Origin: Bacteroidaceae bacterium
GTDB lineage: Bacteria; Bacteroidota; Bacteroidia; Bacteroidales; Bacteroidaceae
DNA: 64,000 nt
Reading direction: 5' to 3'
Assembly: GCA_017466065.1 (NCBI GenBank)
Contig: JAFTUV010000016.1
Coordinates: 1 to 64,000 of the forward strand
A program made the position numbers and the translations under genes. Below the pieces are notes generated by a model. The model saw only the letters and a list, made by a program, of their open reading frames with translations, did no database searches and was not told the DNA's origin. Every line of letters begins with the position of its first letter. Position 1 is the first letter of the stretch. This document shows, in pieces, positions 50,880-59,792 of the stretch.

Positions 50880-50906
50880 TAAATAACTAAATTAAATTAA
50901 ACAATT

Positions 50907-51950
50907 ATGGCAGAAATGAATTTTGGCGGTGTAATTGAGAATGTAATTACACCGAAAGAGTTTTCTTTGGAGAAGGCTCGTGAGATTTTGAAAGACGAAA
51001 CAATTGCAGTGCTTGGTTATGGTGTACAGGGTCCCGGTCAGGCTTGCAACTTGCGCGACAATGGCTTCAACGTAATCGTTGGTCAGCGTGAGGGTAGCAC
51101 ATACGACAAGGCTGTTAAGGATGGTTGGGTTCCCGGTGAGACTCTCTTCTCTATCGAGGAGGCTGCCGAGAAGGGTACAATCGTTTGTATGCTCCTTTCC
51201 GATGCTGCACAGATTGCTATATGGCCCAAAGTTAAGCCCTATTTGACAGCCGGCAAGGCTCTCTACTTCTCTCACGGCTTCGGTATCAACTGGAACGACC
51301 GCACAGGTATTGTTCCTCCTGCTGATATTGATGTTATTATGGTTGCTCCCAAGGGTTCGGGTACCTCTTTGCGTACTATGTTCCTCGAAGGCCGTGGCTT
51401 GAACTCTTCTTATGCTATCTATCAGGATGTTACAGGCAAGGCTATGGACCGTGTATTGGCATTCGGTATTGGTATTGGTTCGGGCTATATGTTCGAAACA
51501 ACATTCCAGCGTGAGGCTGTTTCCGACCTCACCGGTGAGCGTGGTTCTTTGATGGGTGCCATCCAAGGTCTTCTCTTGGCACAGTATGAGGTGTTGCGTG
51601 AGAATGGTCACACTCCTTCGGAGGCTTTCAACGAAACTGTTGAGGAGCTCACACAGTCGCTTATGCCCTTGTTTGCAAAGAACGGTATGGACTGGATGTA
51701 TGCTAACTGCTCTACAACAGCACAGCGTGGTGCTCTCGATTGGATGACTCCTTTCCACGATGCTATCAAGCCTGTGATGTATCAGTTGTACGACTCTGTC
51801 AAGACCGGTAAAGAGGCACAGCGTTCTATCGACTCTAACTCTCAACCCGATTATCGTGAGAAACTGAACGAGGAGTTGAAGGCTCTCCACGACAGCGAAA
51901 TGTGGCGCACAGCCGAGGTTGTTCGTCAGCTTCGTCCCGAGAATAAGTAA
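50907..51950 (+). CDS. ilvC: Ketol-acid reductoisomerase
   Basis: 347 residues, short class I type. Isomerises and reduces acetolactate and acetohydroxybutyrate with NADPH and Mg2+. N-terminal Rossmann domain with 'VLGYGVQGPGQACNLRDNG' and the cofactor loop 'GQREGSTYDKAV'; C-terminal knotted domain with 'DLTGERGSLMGAIQGLLLAQYEVL' carrying the metal-binding Asp and Glu, and 'NCSTTAQRGALDW'. The codons look especially biased to common ones, as for a highly expressed gene. Last gene of the operon, closed by a strong terminator; no leu genes follow. Confidence 0.96.
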   Translation: MAEMNFGGVIENVITPKEFSLEKAREILKDETIAVLGYGVQGPGQACNLRDNGFNVIVGQREGSTYDKAVKDGWVPGETLFSIEEAAEKGTIVCMLLSDAAQIAIWPKVKPYLTAGKALYFSHGFGINWNDRTGIVPPADIDVIMVAPKGSGTSLRTMFLEGRGLNSSYAIYQDVTGKAMDRVLAFGIGIGSGYMFETTFQREAVSDLTGERGSLMGAIQGLLLAQYEVLRENGHTPSEAFNETVEELTQSLMPLFAKNGMDWMYANCSTTAQRGALDWMTPFHDAIKPVMYQLYDSVKTGKEAQRSIDSNSQPDYREKLNEELKALHDSEMWRTAEVVRQLRPENK

Positions 51951-51972
51951 TAATTTATTTTCATAGGATATT

Positions 51973-52007
51973 CATCGGCCGCACAAAAGTGCGGCCGATG
52001 TTGTTTT
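51973..52007 (+). terminator. Intrinsic terminator of the ilv operon
   Basis: CATCGGCCGCAC (51973-51984) pairs with GTGCGGCCGATG (51989-52000) around AAAA, followed by TTGTTTT. Confidence 0.9.
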
Positions 52008-52064
52008 AGGGATTTCCCTCCCGAATAATAGGTTTTTCCCTTTTTCCCTTTGTGGAGCAATAAG

Positions 52065-52072
52065 TATCTTTG
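52065..52072 (+). promoter_or_regulatory. Promoter -7 element TATCTTTG
   Basis: A full TAnnTTTG match, with TTTT at the -33 position (52042-52045, 19-nt spacing). It would drive the His/Tyr-rich secreted protein gene at 52129 with a 5' UTR of about 50 nt. Confidence 0.5.
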
Positions 52073-52128
52073 CATTGTCGGATGGTGCCTTTCCATCGGC
52101 AGTTAATCAATTTGTAATTTGAAATACT

Positions 52129-53028
52129 ATGAGAAGTTGCTTGTTACTGTTGTTATTCGTGCCTTTTGTTTCGTTTGCCCAAGTGAACGATATGTTCTAT
52201 GTCCCAAAGAAGGATAAAAAACAGAAGGACACTGTGAAAGTTGTTTATGTTGAGGATGATGAGTGGGGAATTGCCGATAATGGCAATGACCGCGATGTTG
52301 ATGAATATAACCGCCGGGGAAAGAGTGTTGTTTCGTATAGCGATACATTGGTAACCGATGTTTATGTTGAGGATGTTTACGACGAAGCGGTTTACGACGA
52401 GGTTGTGTATGTCGATAATTACAACTATTCGACACGGATAGTGCGTTTCCACAATCCTGTAAGGTTTATGTGGGACTATCATTATCGTTGGGATTGGTGC
52501 CACTATCCATCCTATCATTATTATGATAATTTCTGGGACACACACTACGATTATATGTGGCACACTACGCCTCCTCCTCCTCATTCTCACCACCATCATC
52601 GTTATACAGGTTCGTGGCGAGATACAAAGGCACGCAGCATCCCTGTTTTTGCTTCAAACGCAAAGGGTAACAACGGGCGCGTTCCGGTTGCAAGTATCGC
52701 AAAAGGGAATAACAGCGGGAAACAGCCTGTTGCCAATGGACAGGTGAACGGAAAAGTGAAGAACGAGCGTGGAAAAGCCACGAACAGGGTGGTTAATAGA
52801 AACAGAGTGAGCAGCGAAAGGCGTGTGGCAACAGGCAATAATGTCGGTGGCAGAAAGGAACGTGTGGAACGCAGTGTGCAGAGTAGCAACCGCAATGTGC
52901 AGCGCAGTTCGGTACCGGCGACCTACAACCGTCGCAGCAGCACAAGCGTGAATCGCGCCGCTCCCTCACATTCAACTAATCGAGCTCCTGTGTCGCGTGG
53001 CGGAGTTCAGCGTGGCGGCCGCCGTTAA
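52129..53028 (+). CDS. Secreted low-complexity protein, Tyr/His-rich then Arg/Asn/Ser-rich (function unknown)
   Basis: 299 residues; no family recognised. A signal peptide (MRSCLLLLLFVPFVSFA) is clear. Three parts follow: an acidic, Val/Tyr/Asp-rich part (about 25-105, with 'VYVEDVYDEAVYDEVVYVD'); an aromatic and His-rich part (about 105-165, with 'WDYHYRWDWCHYPSYHYYDN' and 'PPPPHSHHHHRY'); and a basic tail (about 165-299) rich in Asn, Arg, Ser and Val with repeated NRxxVS-like units, likely disordered. The His/Tyr-rich part could bind metal ions, but this is speculation. It lies 30 nt upstream of the FadL-like outer-membrane gene and is likely co-transcribed with it, suggesting an envelope partner role. 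Confidence 0.75.
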   Translation: MRSCLLLLLFVPFVSFAQVNDMFYVPKKDKKQKDTVKVVYVEDDEWGIADNGNDRDVDEYNRRGKSVVSYSDTLVTDVYVEDVYDEAVYDEVVYVDNYNYSTRIVRFHNPVRFMWDYHYRWDWCHYPSYHYYDNFWDTHYDYMWHTTPPPPHSHHHHRYTGSWRDTKARSIPVFASNAKGNNGRVPVASIAKGNNSGKQPVANGQVNGKVKNERGKATNRVVNRNRVSSERRVATGNNVGGRKERVERSVQSSNRNVQRSSVPATYNRRSSTSVNRAAPSHSTNRAPVSRGGVQRGGRR

Positions 53029-53058
53029 TTTATAACAAGAACCGAATCTTATATTACT

Positions 53059-54606
53059 ATGAAAAGAACTTTTATAATGCTTGTCGCGGTTGCTGCCGTG
53101 ATGCCTATGCTTGCCCAGAATAGTTACGACCCTATGCGTCTTATTGATAATGAATTGTCGGGAACTGCGCGTTTTGTGGGTATGGGCGGTGCTATGAGTG
53201 CTCTTGGTGCCGATATTTCTGTGATTTCTACAAACCCTGCGGGCATAGGTCTGTATCGTTCCAACGATATTGTAATGTCGATGGGAATAAATAAAACAAA
53301 GAACAGTGCCGATTTTGGCGGATGTTCGGTGAAGAGTGACAAGAACTCCTTTTCTGTAAATAATATTGGCTTTGTGCTTGCAAAAGATATTGAGGCAGGG
53401 AAACTTAAATTTGTAAATGTTGCAGCCAATTATCGTAGGCACAATAATTTTGCAAACAGGTTCGAGGCGATGGGTTCGTTGTTGCACGGTGGAAATTACT
53501 TCTCGCAGCAGTATAGATTGCACGAAATGTATATGAACGATGGCGAGAATTTTGCCAATCACTTTGATTACACCGATTATACATCATACGACTATCCGTG
53601 GTTGGGATTGCTGACATCAACATCGGGTCTGCTCGACTATGATGGTAATCTCTATTATGTCCCGGACAATGAAGATAATGTAGATAATCTCTACCCCACG
53701 ATGATGGAGCACTTCTCGACAGAAAAGGGTGGTGTGAACGATATTGATGTAAATATTTCGTGTAACATAAATGATAGGGTTTACCTTGGCCTCACTATCG
53801 GTGCCAGCTATGTTGATTATACTCGCACTTCGGAATATTCTGAATTTGATGAGGTTGGCAATAATTATTACACTCTCCAAAATAATTACAATGTAAAAGG
53901 TAATGGTATAAATGTGAAGTTCGGCGCAATATTCCGTCCCTTTAAATACTCTCCTTTTAAGTTTGGTGTTGCGCTGCACACTCCCACTTGGTATGCTCTC
54001 ACCGACAGAACTTCGGCTGCAATGGTTGGTGCCGATGGATATGTCTATGATACTCGCGACGCCGATTGCTATGGTAGCGACCTCTTTGTCGATTATGATT
54101 TTACCACTCCGTGGCGTGTTAATTTGTCGGCATCATACACTTTCGGTAAATATGCTGCAATAAATGCCGAGTATGAATTTGTCGATTATTCTTCGGCGAA
54201 ACTGAAATACACCGATGGTGGCAAGATGTCTCCTCTCAACGAGGATATTGAGGCTAATATGAAGGCACAGCATATATTCCGCTTGGGTGCGCTCTTTAAT
54301 GTCAGCAATAATTTCTCTTTGCGTTGCGGTTACAATCATATTACGGCTCCTTTTAAGGAGGAGGCTGTGAAGGATAAAGTGCTGTACACCGACACGGGTA
54401 CCGATTTTATGAATAGGTATGAAACGAATATAGTGACTCTTGGTGCCGGTTATAGCAGTAAAGGCTGGTATGCAGATGTTGCTTATAAACTGGCTATGCA
54501 GAAGTGTGACTTTTATAATTATTACGATTCGGAGTACCTGAATCCTTGTGCCGATGTTTCGACCAATCGCAGCAGTGTTGTCCTGTCGGTGGGTTACAGA
54601 TTTTAA
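53059..54606 (+). CDS. FadL/OmpP1-type outer-membrane protein (annotated elsewhere as hemin receptor)
   Basis: 515 residues. Signal peptide MKRTFIMLVAVAAVMPMLAQ, then the family N-terminus 'SGTARFVGMGGAMSALGADISVISTNPAGIGLYRS', shared with FadL/TodX transporters and the T9SS-linked PorV. The rest is a long beta-barrel of alternating strands ending in 'VVLSVGYRF', with a C-terminal Phe. Such proteins move hydrophobic compounds through the outer membrane or act in type IX secretion; which applies is not readable. It ends convergent with, and overlapping by 4 bp, the DUF4421 gene. Confidence 0.85.
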   Translation: MKRTFIMLVAVAAVMPMLAQNSYDPMRLIDNELSGTARFVGMGGAMSALGADISVISTNPAGIGLYRSNDIVMSMGINKTKNSADFGGCSVKSDKNSFSVNNIGFVLAKDIEAGKLKFVNVAANYRRHNNFANRFEAMGSLLHGGNYFSQQYRLHEMYMNDGENFANHFDYTDYTSYDYPWLGLLTSTSGLLDYDGNLYYVPDNEDNVDNLYPTMMEHFSTEKGGVNDIDVNISCNINDRVYLGLTIGASYVDYTRTSEYSEFDEVGNNYYTLQNNYNVKGNGINVKFGAIFRPFKYSPFKFGVALHTPTWYALTDRTSAAMVGADGYVYDTRDADCYGSDLFVDYDFTTPWRVNLSASYTFGKYAAINAEYEFVDYSSAKLKYTDGGKMSPLNEDIEANMKAQHIFRLGALFNVSNNFSLRCGYNHITAPFKEEAVKDKVLYTDTGTDFMNRYETNIVTLGAGYSSKGWYADVAYKLAMQKCDFYNYYDSEYLNPCADVSTNRSSVVLSVGYRF

Positions 54607-55745
54607 TTTTTAGGCTTCCTCTTCCAAAAATTGTATCCGATGGAGAGGTTTATGTTGCCGAATCCGTTTATAACCGACAGTTCGCTTTTGCGATAGCTGT
54701 ATGTGTGGGATATAAACGAGGCACTTATGTAGTATCTGCCATTGTTATAAACTACCGATGCACGGGTTATCAGGTCGAAATTGATGCTTGATATTAACTC
54801 CTTGCTGTAAAATAATTTCAGCGAGGAGTTTTTATATCCTATACAGGGCGTGAGAGAGAGGTTTGCAAGGCAGTTCTTTGCAAATACCCAGTTGTAGGAG
54901 TAACCAAAGTTTATACTGAAATCTTTGTATTTAATCTTGTCGAATTTAAATTCGTCTTTTAAACTGAATAGCAGTTTCGGGTCCATCTTGTAGTAGTTGA
55001 AACTAAATGTCTGTTCGTTGTATGTGAGCCCGAGAATGAATGAACCGGCACTTATTCGCTGGTTATTGGTCTGGCTGTATGCTGCCGGGTAGGAGAACCT
55101 TTTATTGTTGAATATGTAGTAAATGTTTATCCCTTTCTGCTTGGTGCTGAAACCATTGAGAGAGGGGTTATAGTCGGTAAGTTTGAAGCCGTATTCATTT
55201 ATGAAACCTTTGGTGTCGGATAGCCTGAATCCTTTATCGCGTTTGCGATACAAGAGGTCTATTCCGAGCTTGGCTGTGTAGAAACTGAGGTTTATGTCGC
55301 TTTTCGCGTCGTTTTTTGTCATATCTATGTACCACCCGAGGAATAGCCATTTCCAGCCGACGTAGAGCCCTATCTTGTTGCCATTGTCGGGTCGCAGGGA
55401 CATACTTTGGTTCTTGTCGCTGGATGTGAACCTGTAATATTCATAAGTGTATGAATATTGTGTCATTATGGTCATATTGTATTCATTGGGGGTAACGTAG
55501 AGCGAATCCCTCTCGTCGAGTTTGTTGCTGATGAGGCTCTCGGCCTTGTGGAATTTGTCGTTTATTATCACTTCGGCTTTGTGTATGGCTTCCTCGGTCT
55601 TTTTAATTTTGTCGTGCGTGTAATCGATTATTCTATTGTGGGGCCAATCTCTATTTTGCGCCGTTGAAACAATAGTTATGGTGAGCATTATGATTAATGC
55701 CGTAACTTTTATTGTTGTTTGGTATTTCGGGCTGCTTATTGGCAC
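54603..55745 (-). CDS. DUF4421 outer-membrane-type protein
   Basis: 380 residues. Signal sequence 'ALIIMLTITIVSTAQN' after a short lead; the start may be internal (Met21). A helical segment ('TEEAIHKAEVIINDKFHKAESLI', about 50-75) precedes a long barrel-like beta region that ends 'INLSIGYNFWKRK'. 'YNMTIMTQYSYTYEYYRF' and 'LGLTYNEQTFSFNYYKMD' fit DUF4421 as I know it. Role unknown. Transcribed away from the FadL-like gene, with overlapping 3' ends. Confidence 0.8.
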   Translation of the reverse strand: MPISSPKYQTTIKVTALIIMLTITIVSTAQNRDWPHNRIIDYTHDKIKKTEEAIHKAEVIINDKFHKAESLISNKLDERDSLYVTPNEYNMTIMTQYSYTYEYYRFTSSDKNQSMSLRPDNGNKIGLYVGWKWLFLGWYIDMTKNDAKSDINLSFYTAKLGIDLLYRKRDKGFRLSDTKGFINEYGFKLTDYNPSLNGFSTKQKGINIYYIFNNKRFSYPAAYSQTNNQRISAGSFILGLTYNEQTFSFNYYKMDPKLLFSLKDEFKFDKIKYKDFSINFGYSYNWVFAKNCLANLSLTPCIGYKNSSLKLFYSKELISSINFDLITRASVVYNNGRYYISASFISHTYSYRKSELSVINGFGNINLSIGYNFWKRKPKN

Positions 55746-55758
55746 AGGTGCTGTTTGT

Positions 55759-56739
55759 TTAAATGATTTTACCGAGGATTTTGTCGAGCACCCAGTTGGT
55801 GGGCGTTGCGCTTATGCTGTCGCAGGTGCAGTTGCTTTTGTGTTGCAGATGCTCAACTATGTTGCGTATCAGTGGCAGTTGCACGTATGGCGGGTTGGGA
55901 ATATTGTACTCCTTTATTCCCTCTTCCCCTTGATAAACAATGGGCTCAAAAGTGAATACCGAGAATTTTATGCTTCCCTTGCTGCCGAAGATTTCTATGC
56001 GATCTTCTTTCGACGATTCGTCCGACACGAAGCACCAAGAGCCCGAGCCGGGTATGCCGTTCTCGAACTGGAAGCAGGCACTCACCGTGTCCTCGGCTTT
56101 GTACAGGCCTCCGCGGTTGGCTGTGTATCCTTCGGCGTAGAGTATGCAACCGAACATCTCTTGCAGAAGATCTATTTGGTGGGGTGCAAGGTCGTAGAAG
56201 TAACCTCCGCCGGCAATTTCGGGATTAACTCTCCAAGGGAGGTTGTTGCGGTTGTAGTCGAGGTCGCGGGGAGGCACGGCGAATCGTATCTGCACGTTGA
56301 GCACTTGTCCTATGAGGGGTAACAGTTCTTTTACTTTCAGGAAGTAGGGGAGGTAACGGCGATAGTAGGCCACGAAGCAGGGAACGCCTGTTTCGCGTGA
56401 TATGCGGTTTATGCGGGCGCAGTCTTCGTAGCTTGCTGCAAGGGGCTTTTCCACATAGACGGGCTTGCCTGCCTTCATTGCCATTATTGCGAATGTGACG
56501 TGCGACGAAGGCGGGGTTGCTATGTACACTGCGTTCACCTCGGGGTCGTCGACAAGGGCTTGTGCGTCGGTATAATAATGTGGAATATTATGCTTGCGGG
56601 CATATTCCTTGGTTTTCTCCTTGTCGCGTCCCATTACGGCTATAACTTCGGAGCCTTTTACAAGGTTGAATGCCGGGCCGCTCTTTTTTTCGGTGGCTTC
56701 GCCGCAGCCGATGAATCCCCATTTTATTGTGACATTCAT
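55759..56739 (-). CDS. Gfo/Idh/MocA-family oxidoreductase
   Basis: 326 residues. N-terminal Rossmann fold with 'WGFIGCGEATEKKSGPAFN' and 'AVYIATPPSSHVTFAIMAMKAGKPVYVEKPLA' (EKP is the family hallmark, about residues 95-100). C-terminal alpha/beta domain with 'GGGYFYDLAPHQIDLLQEMFG' (His in the substrate site). An NAD(P)-dependent sugar or inositol-type dehydrogenase; substrate unknown. Seven nt downstream of the porin gene, so it is likely co-transcribed. Confidence 0.9.
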   Translation of the reverse strand: MNVTIKWGFIGCGEATEKKSGPAFNLVKGSEVIAVMGRDKEKTKEYARKHNIPHYYTDAQALVDDPEVNAVYIATPPSSHVTFAIMAMKAGKPVYVEKPLAASYEDCARINRISRETGVPCFVAYYRRYLPYFLKVKELLPLIGQVLNVQIRFAVPPRDLDYNRNNLPWRVNPEIAGGGYFYDLAPHQIDLLQEMFGCILYAEGYTANRGGLYKAEDTVSACFQFENGIPGSGSWCFVSDESSKEDRIEIFGSKGSIKFSVFTFEPIVYQGEEGIKEYNIPNPPYVQLPLIRNIVEHLQHKSNCTCDSISATPTNWVLDKILGKII

Positions 56740-56746
56740 ATTGGTA

Positions 56747-58783
56747 TCAGTTGTAGAAGTTCCACGATAGGCCCAGCCACAGTATGGCGGGATTTACAGG
56801 ATAGTGGGGTACTAAGAAGTAGTTTCTGTTTCCGCTTCCTTCGTTCAGATGTTGGTATTTGACATAGAAACGTGTCTGTTTCAGAAGGAAATTTGCGTAC
56901 ACGCTCACTATGGGGTAGTCGCCGGTCTTTACTCTTTCTTGTGGATTTTGTAATGTAAATTGGCCAAGTTCGGGGGAATAATCGGGTGCGTAGTACATTG
57001 TGAAATATCGTACGTCGGCTCCTAATTCGGTATTCAACACTTTGGCTATCTTGAATTTTATGTACAGGTTGGCATAGAGGTTGAGTGCGGGGAGCGGCAA
57101 TGCTGCTTCGTCGCTGCTGTGCTGGTAGGTGGCCTCTACATCCATATTTATGATTTTCCATTTGAGGCTCTGGTTCAGTGTTGCCGAGAATACCCTAATG
57201 TTGTCGTCGGCTTGAAGCACGGTGAGGCTGCTCAGCGGTGTTTTGTTGGCCGGTGTGTTTGCAATGTATGTATAGTTTTTTATATTTTCAATGCCGGCTT
57301 TGATTCTGGTTCTTGTTTTTTCGATATTCGCCGAAAGTTCTATTCTTGATTTGAACTCTTTGTCTAAATCTTCATTATCCCACCAATAGTGCTCGGAGTG
57401 GAAGTGACGATAGTAGAACGATGGACGGTTGTTCCTTATGAATGCGTTTAGCTCTATTTGTGCATCTTTACCCCATAATTTGAAGCTGGCGGTTCCACGC
57501 CCTTCGAGCGAGAAGGCACCAAGGTCGTCGCCCGAGATTGCATTTTCACCCTGTATGCGGTATTTGAAGATTCTGTTCAGATTGCTTTCTATCACTCCGC
57601 CTATTGACACGGTGTGCTCGTTGTATCTGTGGGCATATTCCCTTTTCGAGAATATCACGGTGTCGGGCATTGTGTGTCGGGTGTATCTGTGCGACAGATA
57701 GGCTGTTATATTGGCAAAGGCCCATTTCTTTGATCCTTCGCGCAGGGAGATGCCTACTCTGTTTGTCAAAGAGATATTCCTGTATTGGTCCATAGAGTCG
57801 GCCCCGAGGAAATTGTTGGCATAAAAGTCGATAGGTTGCTCGTAACAGCGGAATTGTCGTTTGCCGGTTGCAAATTCAACGGTGTGCATTATGCGTGCAA
57901 CGCTTATGAATACGGGCTTGTCGGCGGTGCTGTCGTTCTCTTCTGCCGTAATATTCTTGCGATAGTAGCCCAGATTGTAGTTGTGTGTGAAATAGGCTGT
58001 GTAGACTTCGTTCCTGTTCCAAGTTTTTTCAAAGTTAACGGGAATGTCGGCCGTGCCGAAGTTACTGCTCGACCCGTCGGTCTCTTCGGGACGCTTTATG
58101 TAGTCGTCGTTTGCTATTCCTCCATTCTCGGCGAGCTTCATATGGTAGCGGTTTGCCACGAAGTGATAGTTGTATCTCTCGCCCTTATAATAGGAGAATA
58201 GTGCAAAGTTCATTTGTGCTGTGGATTGGTTGTCGTAACGCCCGCGGCCATATAGATAATCGAACATTCCGCCAATGCCGAATTTCTTGCCGACATTTGT
58301 GGTGAAAAATGCCCTGAAACGGTCGTCGCCGTCCGACCTGTTGCCCGATGTGTGGTATGTGAGGTTGGTGTAGGGCGATTTTGTGTCGGTGAAGAACATT
58401 TCGCCCGGACGGGTTACGAAGTAGTCGTATGGTGCCAGAAAATTAAATTCTGTGCCTGCGGGGCGGTTGAAGAATATGCGCGACTGACGGGGTGAGCCCA
58501 TATTGCCCAGCGTGTTGTATTCGCCGTTCATTCCCTCGGTCTGATGCCAGTTCTGGTACATATATTGCAGGGTGTCGGCGTTTACCGGTGTTACCTCTCC
58601 GAATAGTTCGTCGATGTGCCATTGATGTATCTCAATGGGTATTTTCAGATTCTTTTTGCTGCTGTCGCGCTCGGCTTTGTAGAAGGGGTTGAACACCTCG
58701 CCGCTGCCGAAGCCTTCGACATTCTGGCCTGCTGCGATGCAGGGGATTAGTGCTGCAAGTATGTATATGAACGCTTTTTTCAT
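56747..58783 (-). CDS. Putative porin (Porin_10 type)
   Basis: 678 residues. Signal peptide MKKAFIYILAALIPCIAAGQ, then a large beta-barrel with many Tyr/Trp/Asn-rich strands to a C-terminal 'PAILWLGLSWNFYN'. Family-typical blocks: 'WHIDELFGEVTPVNADTLQ', 'NRPAGTEFNFLAPYDYF' and 'SPYTNLTYHTSGNRSDGDDRF'. Presumed diffusion channel in the outer membrane. Translation is probably coupled to a 56-residue membrane protein gene ending 5 nt before it. Confidence 0.83.
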   Translation of the reverse strand: MKKAFIYILAALIPCIAAGQNVEGFGSGEVFNPFYKAERDSSKKNLKIPIEIHQWHIDELFGEVTPVNADTLQYMYQNWHQTEGMNGEYNTLGNMGSPRQSRIFFNRPAGTEFNFLAPYDYFVTRPGEMFFTDTKSPYTNLTYHTSGNRSDGDDRFRAFFTTNVGKKFGIGGMFDYLYGRGRYDNQSTAQMNFALFSYYKGERYNYHFVANRYHMKLAENGGIANDDYIKRPEETDGSSSNFGTADIPVNFEKTWNRNEVYTAYFTHNYNLGYYRKNITAEENDSTADKPVFISVARIMHTVEFATGKRQFRCYEQPIDFYANNFLGADSMDQYRNISLTNRVGISLREGSKKWAFANITAYLSHRYTRHTMPDTVIFSKREYAHRYNEHTVSIGGVIESNLNRIFKYRIQGENAISGDDLGAFSLEGRGTASFKLWGKDAQIELNAFIRNNRPSFYYRHFHSEHYWWDNEDLDKEFKSRIELSANIEKTRTRIKAGIENIKNYTYIANTPANKTPLSSLTVLQADDNIRVFSATLNQSLKWKIINMDVEATYQHSSDEAALPLPALNLYANLYIKFKIAKVLNTELGADVRYFTMYYAPDYSPELGQFTLQNPQERVKTGDYPIVSVYANFLLKQTRFYVKYQHLNEGSGNRNYFLVPHYPVNPAILWLGLSWNFYN

Positions 58784-58788
58784 TGGGG

Positions 58789-58959
58789 TTAGAACATAAA
58801 TCGCAAAATAAATTCTATCATTTTGAATGTGATGGCTGCCAGCCCTGTGTACAGGAATAGGGACGAGCCGCTTGCTGCAAAATAGGCTATGAAGGTTATA
58901 ACCGCAGCAATGAGGAACAGAATGTTCAGTATGTATCTTGCTTTGTTTATTGTGTCCAC
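58789..58959 (-). CDS. Small inner-membrane protein, 56 aa
   Basis: A GTG at 58959 opens 56 codons to TAA at 58789-58791. Product: MDTINKARYILNILFLIAAV..., two hydrophobic segments (about 9-28 and 34-47), a short GSSLF turn and a basic/hydrophobic end (IEFILRFMF). The GTG lies one base after the stop of the DUF4468 gene (TAACGTG) and the stop lies 5 nt before the porin ATG, so it fills the gap exactly and is translationally coupled. From memory similar short membrane proteins precede porins of this type in related genomes. Too short for usual calling thresholds. Function unknown. Confidence 0.72.
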   Translation of the reverse strand: MDTINKARYILNILFLIAAVITFIAYFAASGSSLFLYTGLAAITFKMIEFILRFMF

Positions 58960-58960
58960 G

Positions 58961-59557
58961 TTATTTTGTTGCTGAGAGTTTGTCTTTCAGTTGTTGTATG
59001 AGGGTCTCCTTTAAGTCGATGGTGTGTGTGCGGAACTTGCCGTTGAAGCGGCGCAGACGGCCTTTCTTGTCTATTGCCTCTTCGTCGGTGATGCACTCCT
59101 CGGCGGTCATTTTCATTCCGCCGTCTTCTGCCTCTTCGTCCCACCAATAGGTGATGCGTGACATATTGAATTTGCAGGCACCGTCCTCGCAGGTGAGGGT
59201 GAGGAAATAGGTTATTCTTGTGCGGTTAAGCACGAAGAATTTTTTTAGGAACACAAGATATTCTTCCGACTTTGCGATTATGGTGCCGGGCACCTCTTCG
59301 TCATATTTTTTAAAGCCTATTACGGTGGGCTTTACAAAGCGTTCGCCCATCCATTCGTCAGCAATGGCTTCTATCTCTTTGGCGTTAAGCCCGGGAGCGG
59401 GGATTATCTCCTCGAATGTTACTTTGTTGTTTACAACGGGGATTGTACCCACATTGTATTCTTTCTTTATTGTCTTATCCTTCTTCTTGAAGATTTGTGC
59501 CTGTGCTGCTGTTGCCGAGAGTGCAAGGAGCAGTATAAAAGGGATTATTCTTTTCAT
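58961..59557 (-). CDS. DUF4468-type secreted protein
   Basis: 198 residues. Signal peptide MKRIIPFILLLALSATAAQA. The mature part has 'VTFEEIIPAPGLNAKEIEAI', 'WMGERFV' and 'YFLTLTCEDGACKFNMSRITYWW', fitting DUF4468 (a TBP-like fold) as I recall it. Periplasmic or surface location is inferred; function unknown. First gene of a minus-strand operon with the 56-aa membrane protein, porin and oxidoreductase. TATCTTCG on the minus strand (59587-59594), one base off consensus, is a probable -7 element. Confidence 0.78.
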   Translation of the reverse strand: MKRIIPFILLLALSATAAQAQIFKKKDKTIKKEYNVGTIPVVNNKVTFEEIIPAPGLNAKEIEAIADEWMGERFVKPTVIGFKKYDEEVPGTIIAKSEEYLVFLKKFFVLNRTRITYFLTLTCEDGACKFNMSRITYWWDEEAEDGGMKMTAEECITDEEAIDKKGRLRRFNGKFRTHTIDLKETLIQQLKDKLSATK

Positions 59558-59724
59558 CGTTAATATTTATTTATAAGTATTATTCTGCGAAGATAATATA
59601 AAACTATAAAGAATGCAAGATAAAAAGTTCGGCCATTTGTGGTTTTAAATGTTAAATTCGGTGCTTCTCCACTTTTTAAAATATAAAAATGGTTGTTTGT
59701 TCCGAATTTGTCTCTGTTTTTCAC

Positions 59725-59732
59725 TACCTTTG
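59725..59732 (+). promoter_or_regulatory. Promoter -7 element TACCTTTG
   Basis: Full TAnnTTTG match, about 60 nt before the PASTA gene start. TTTG occurs at 59707-59710, but with 14-nt spacing, so the -33 call is weak. Confidence 0.4.
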
Positions 59733-59792
59733 CACTAATGCGCAAGGGTAGATGATTTTCGCTACAATGCGGCTTATAATAATTATGTAACT

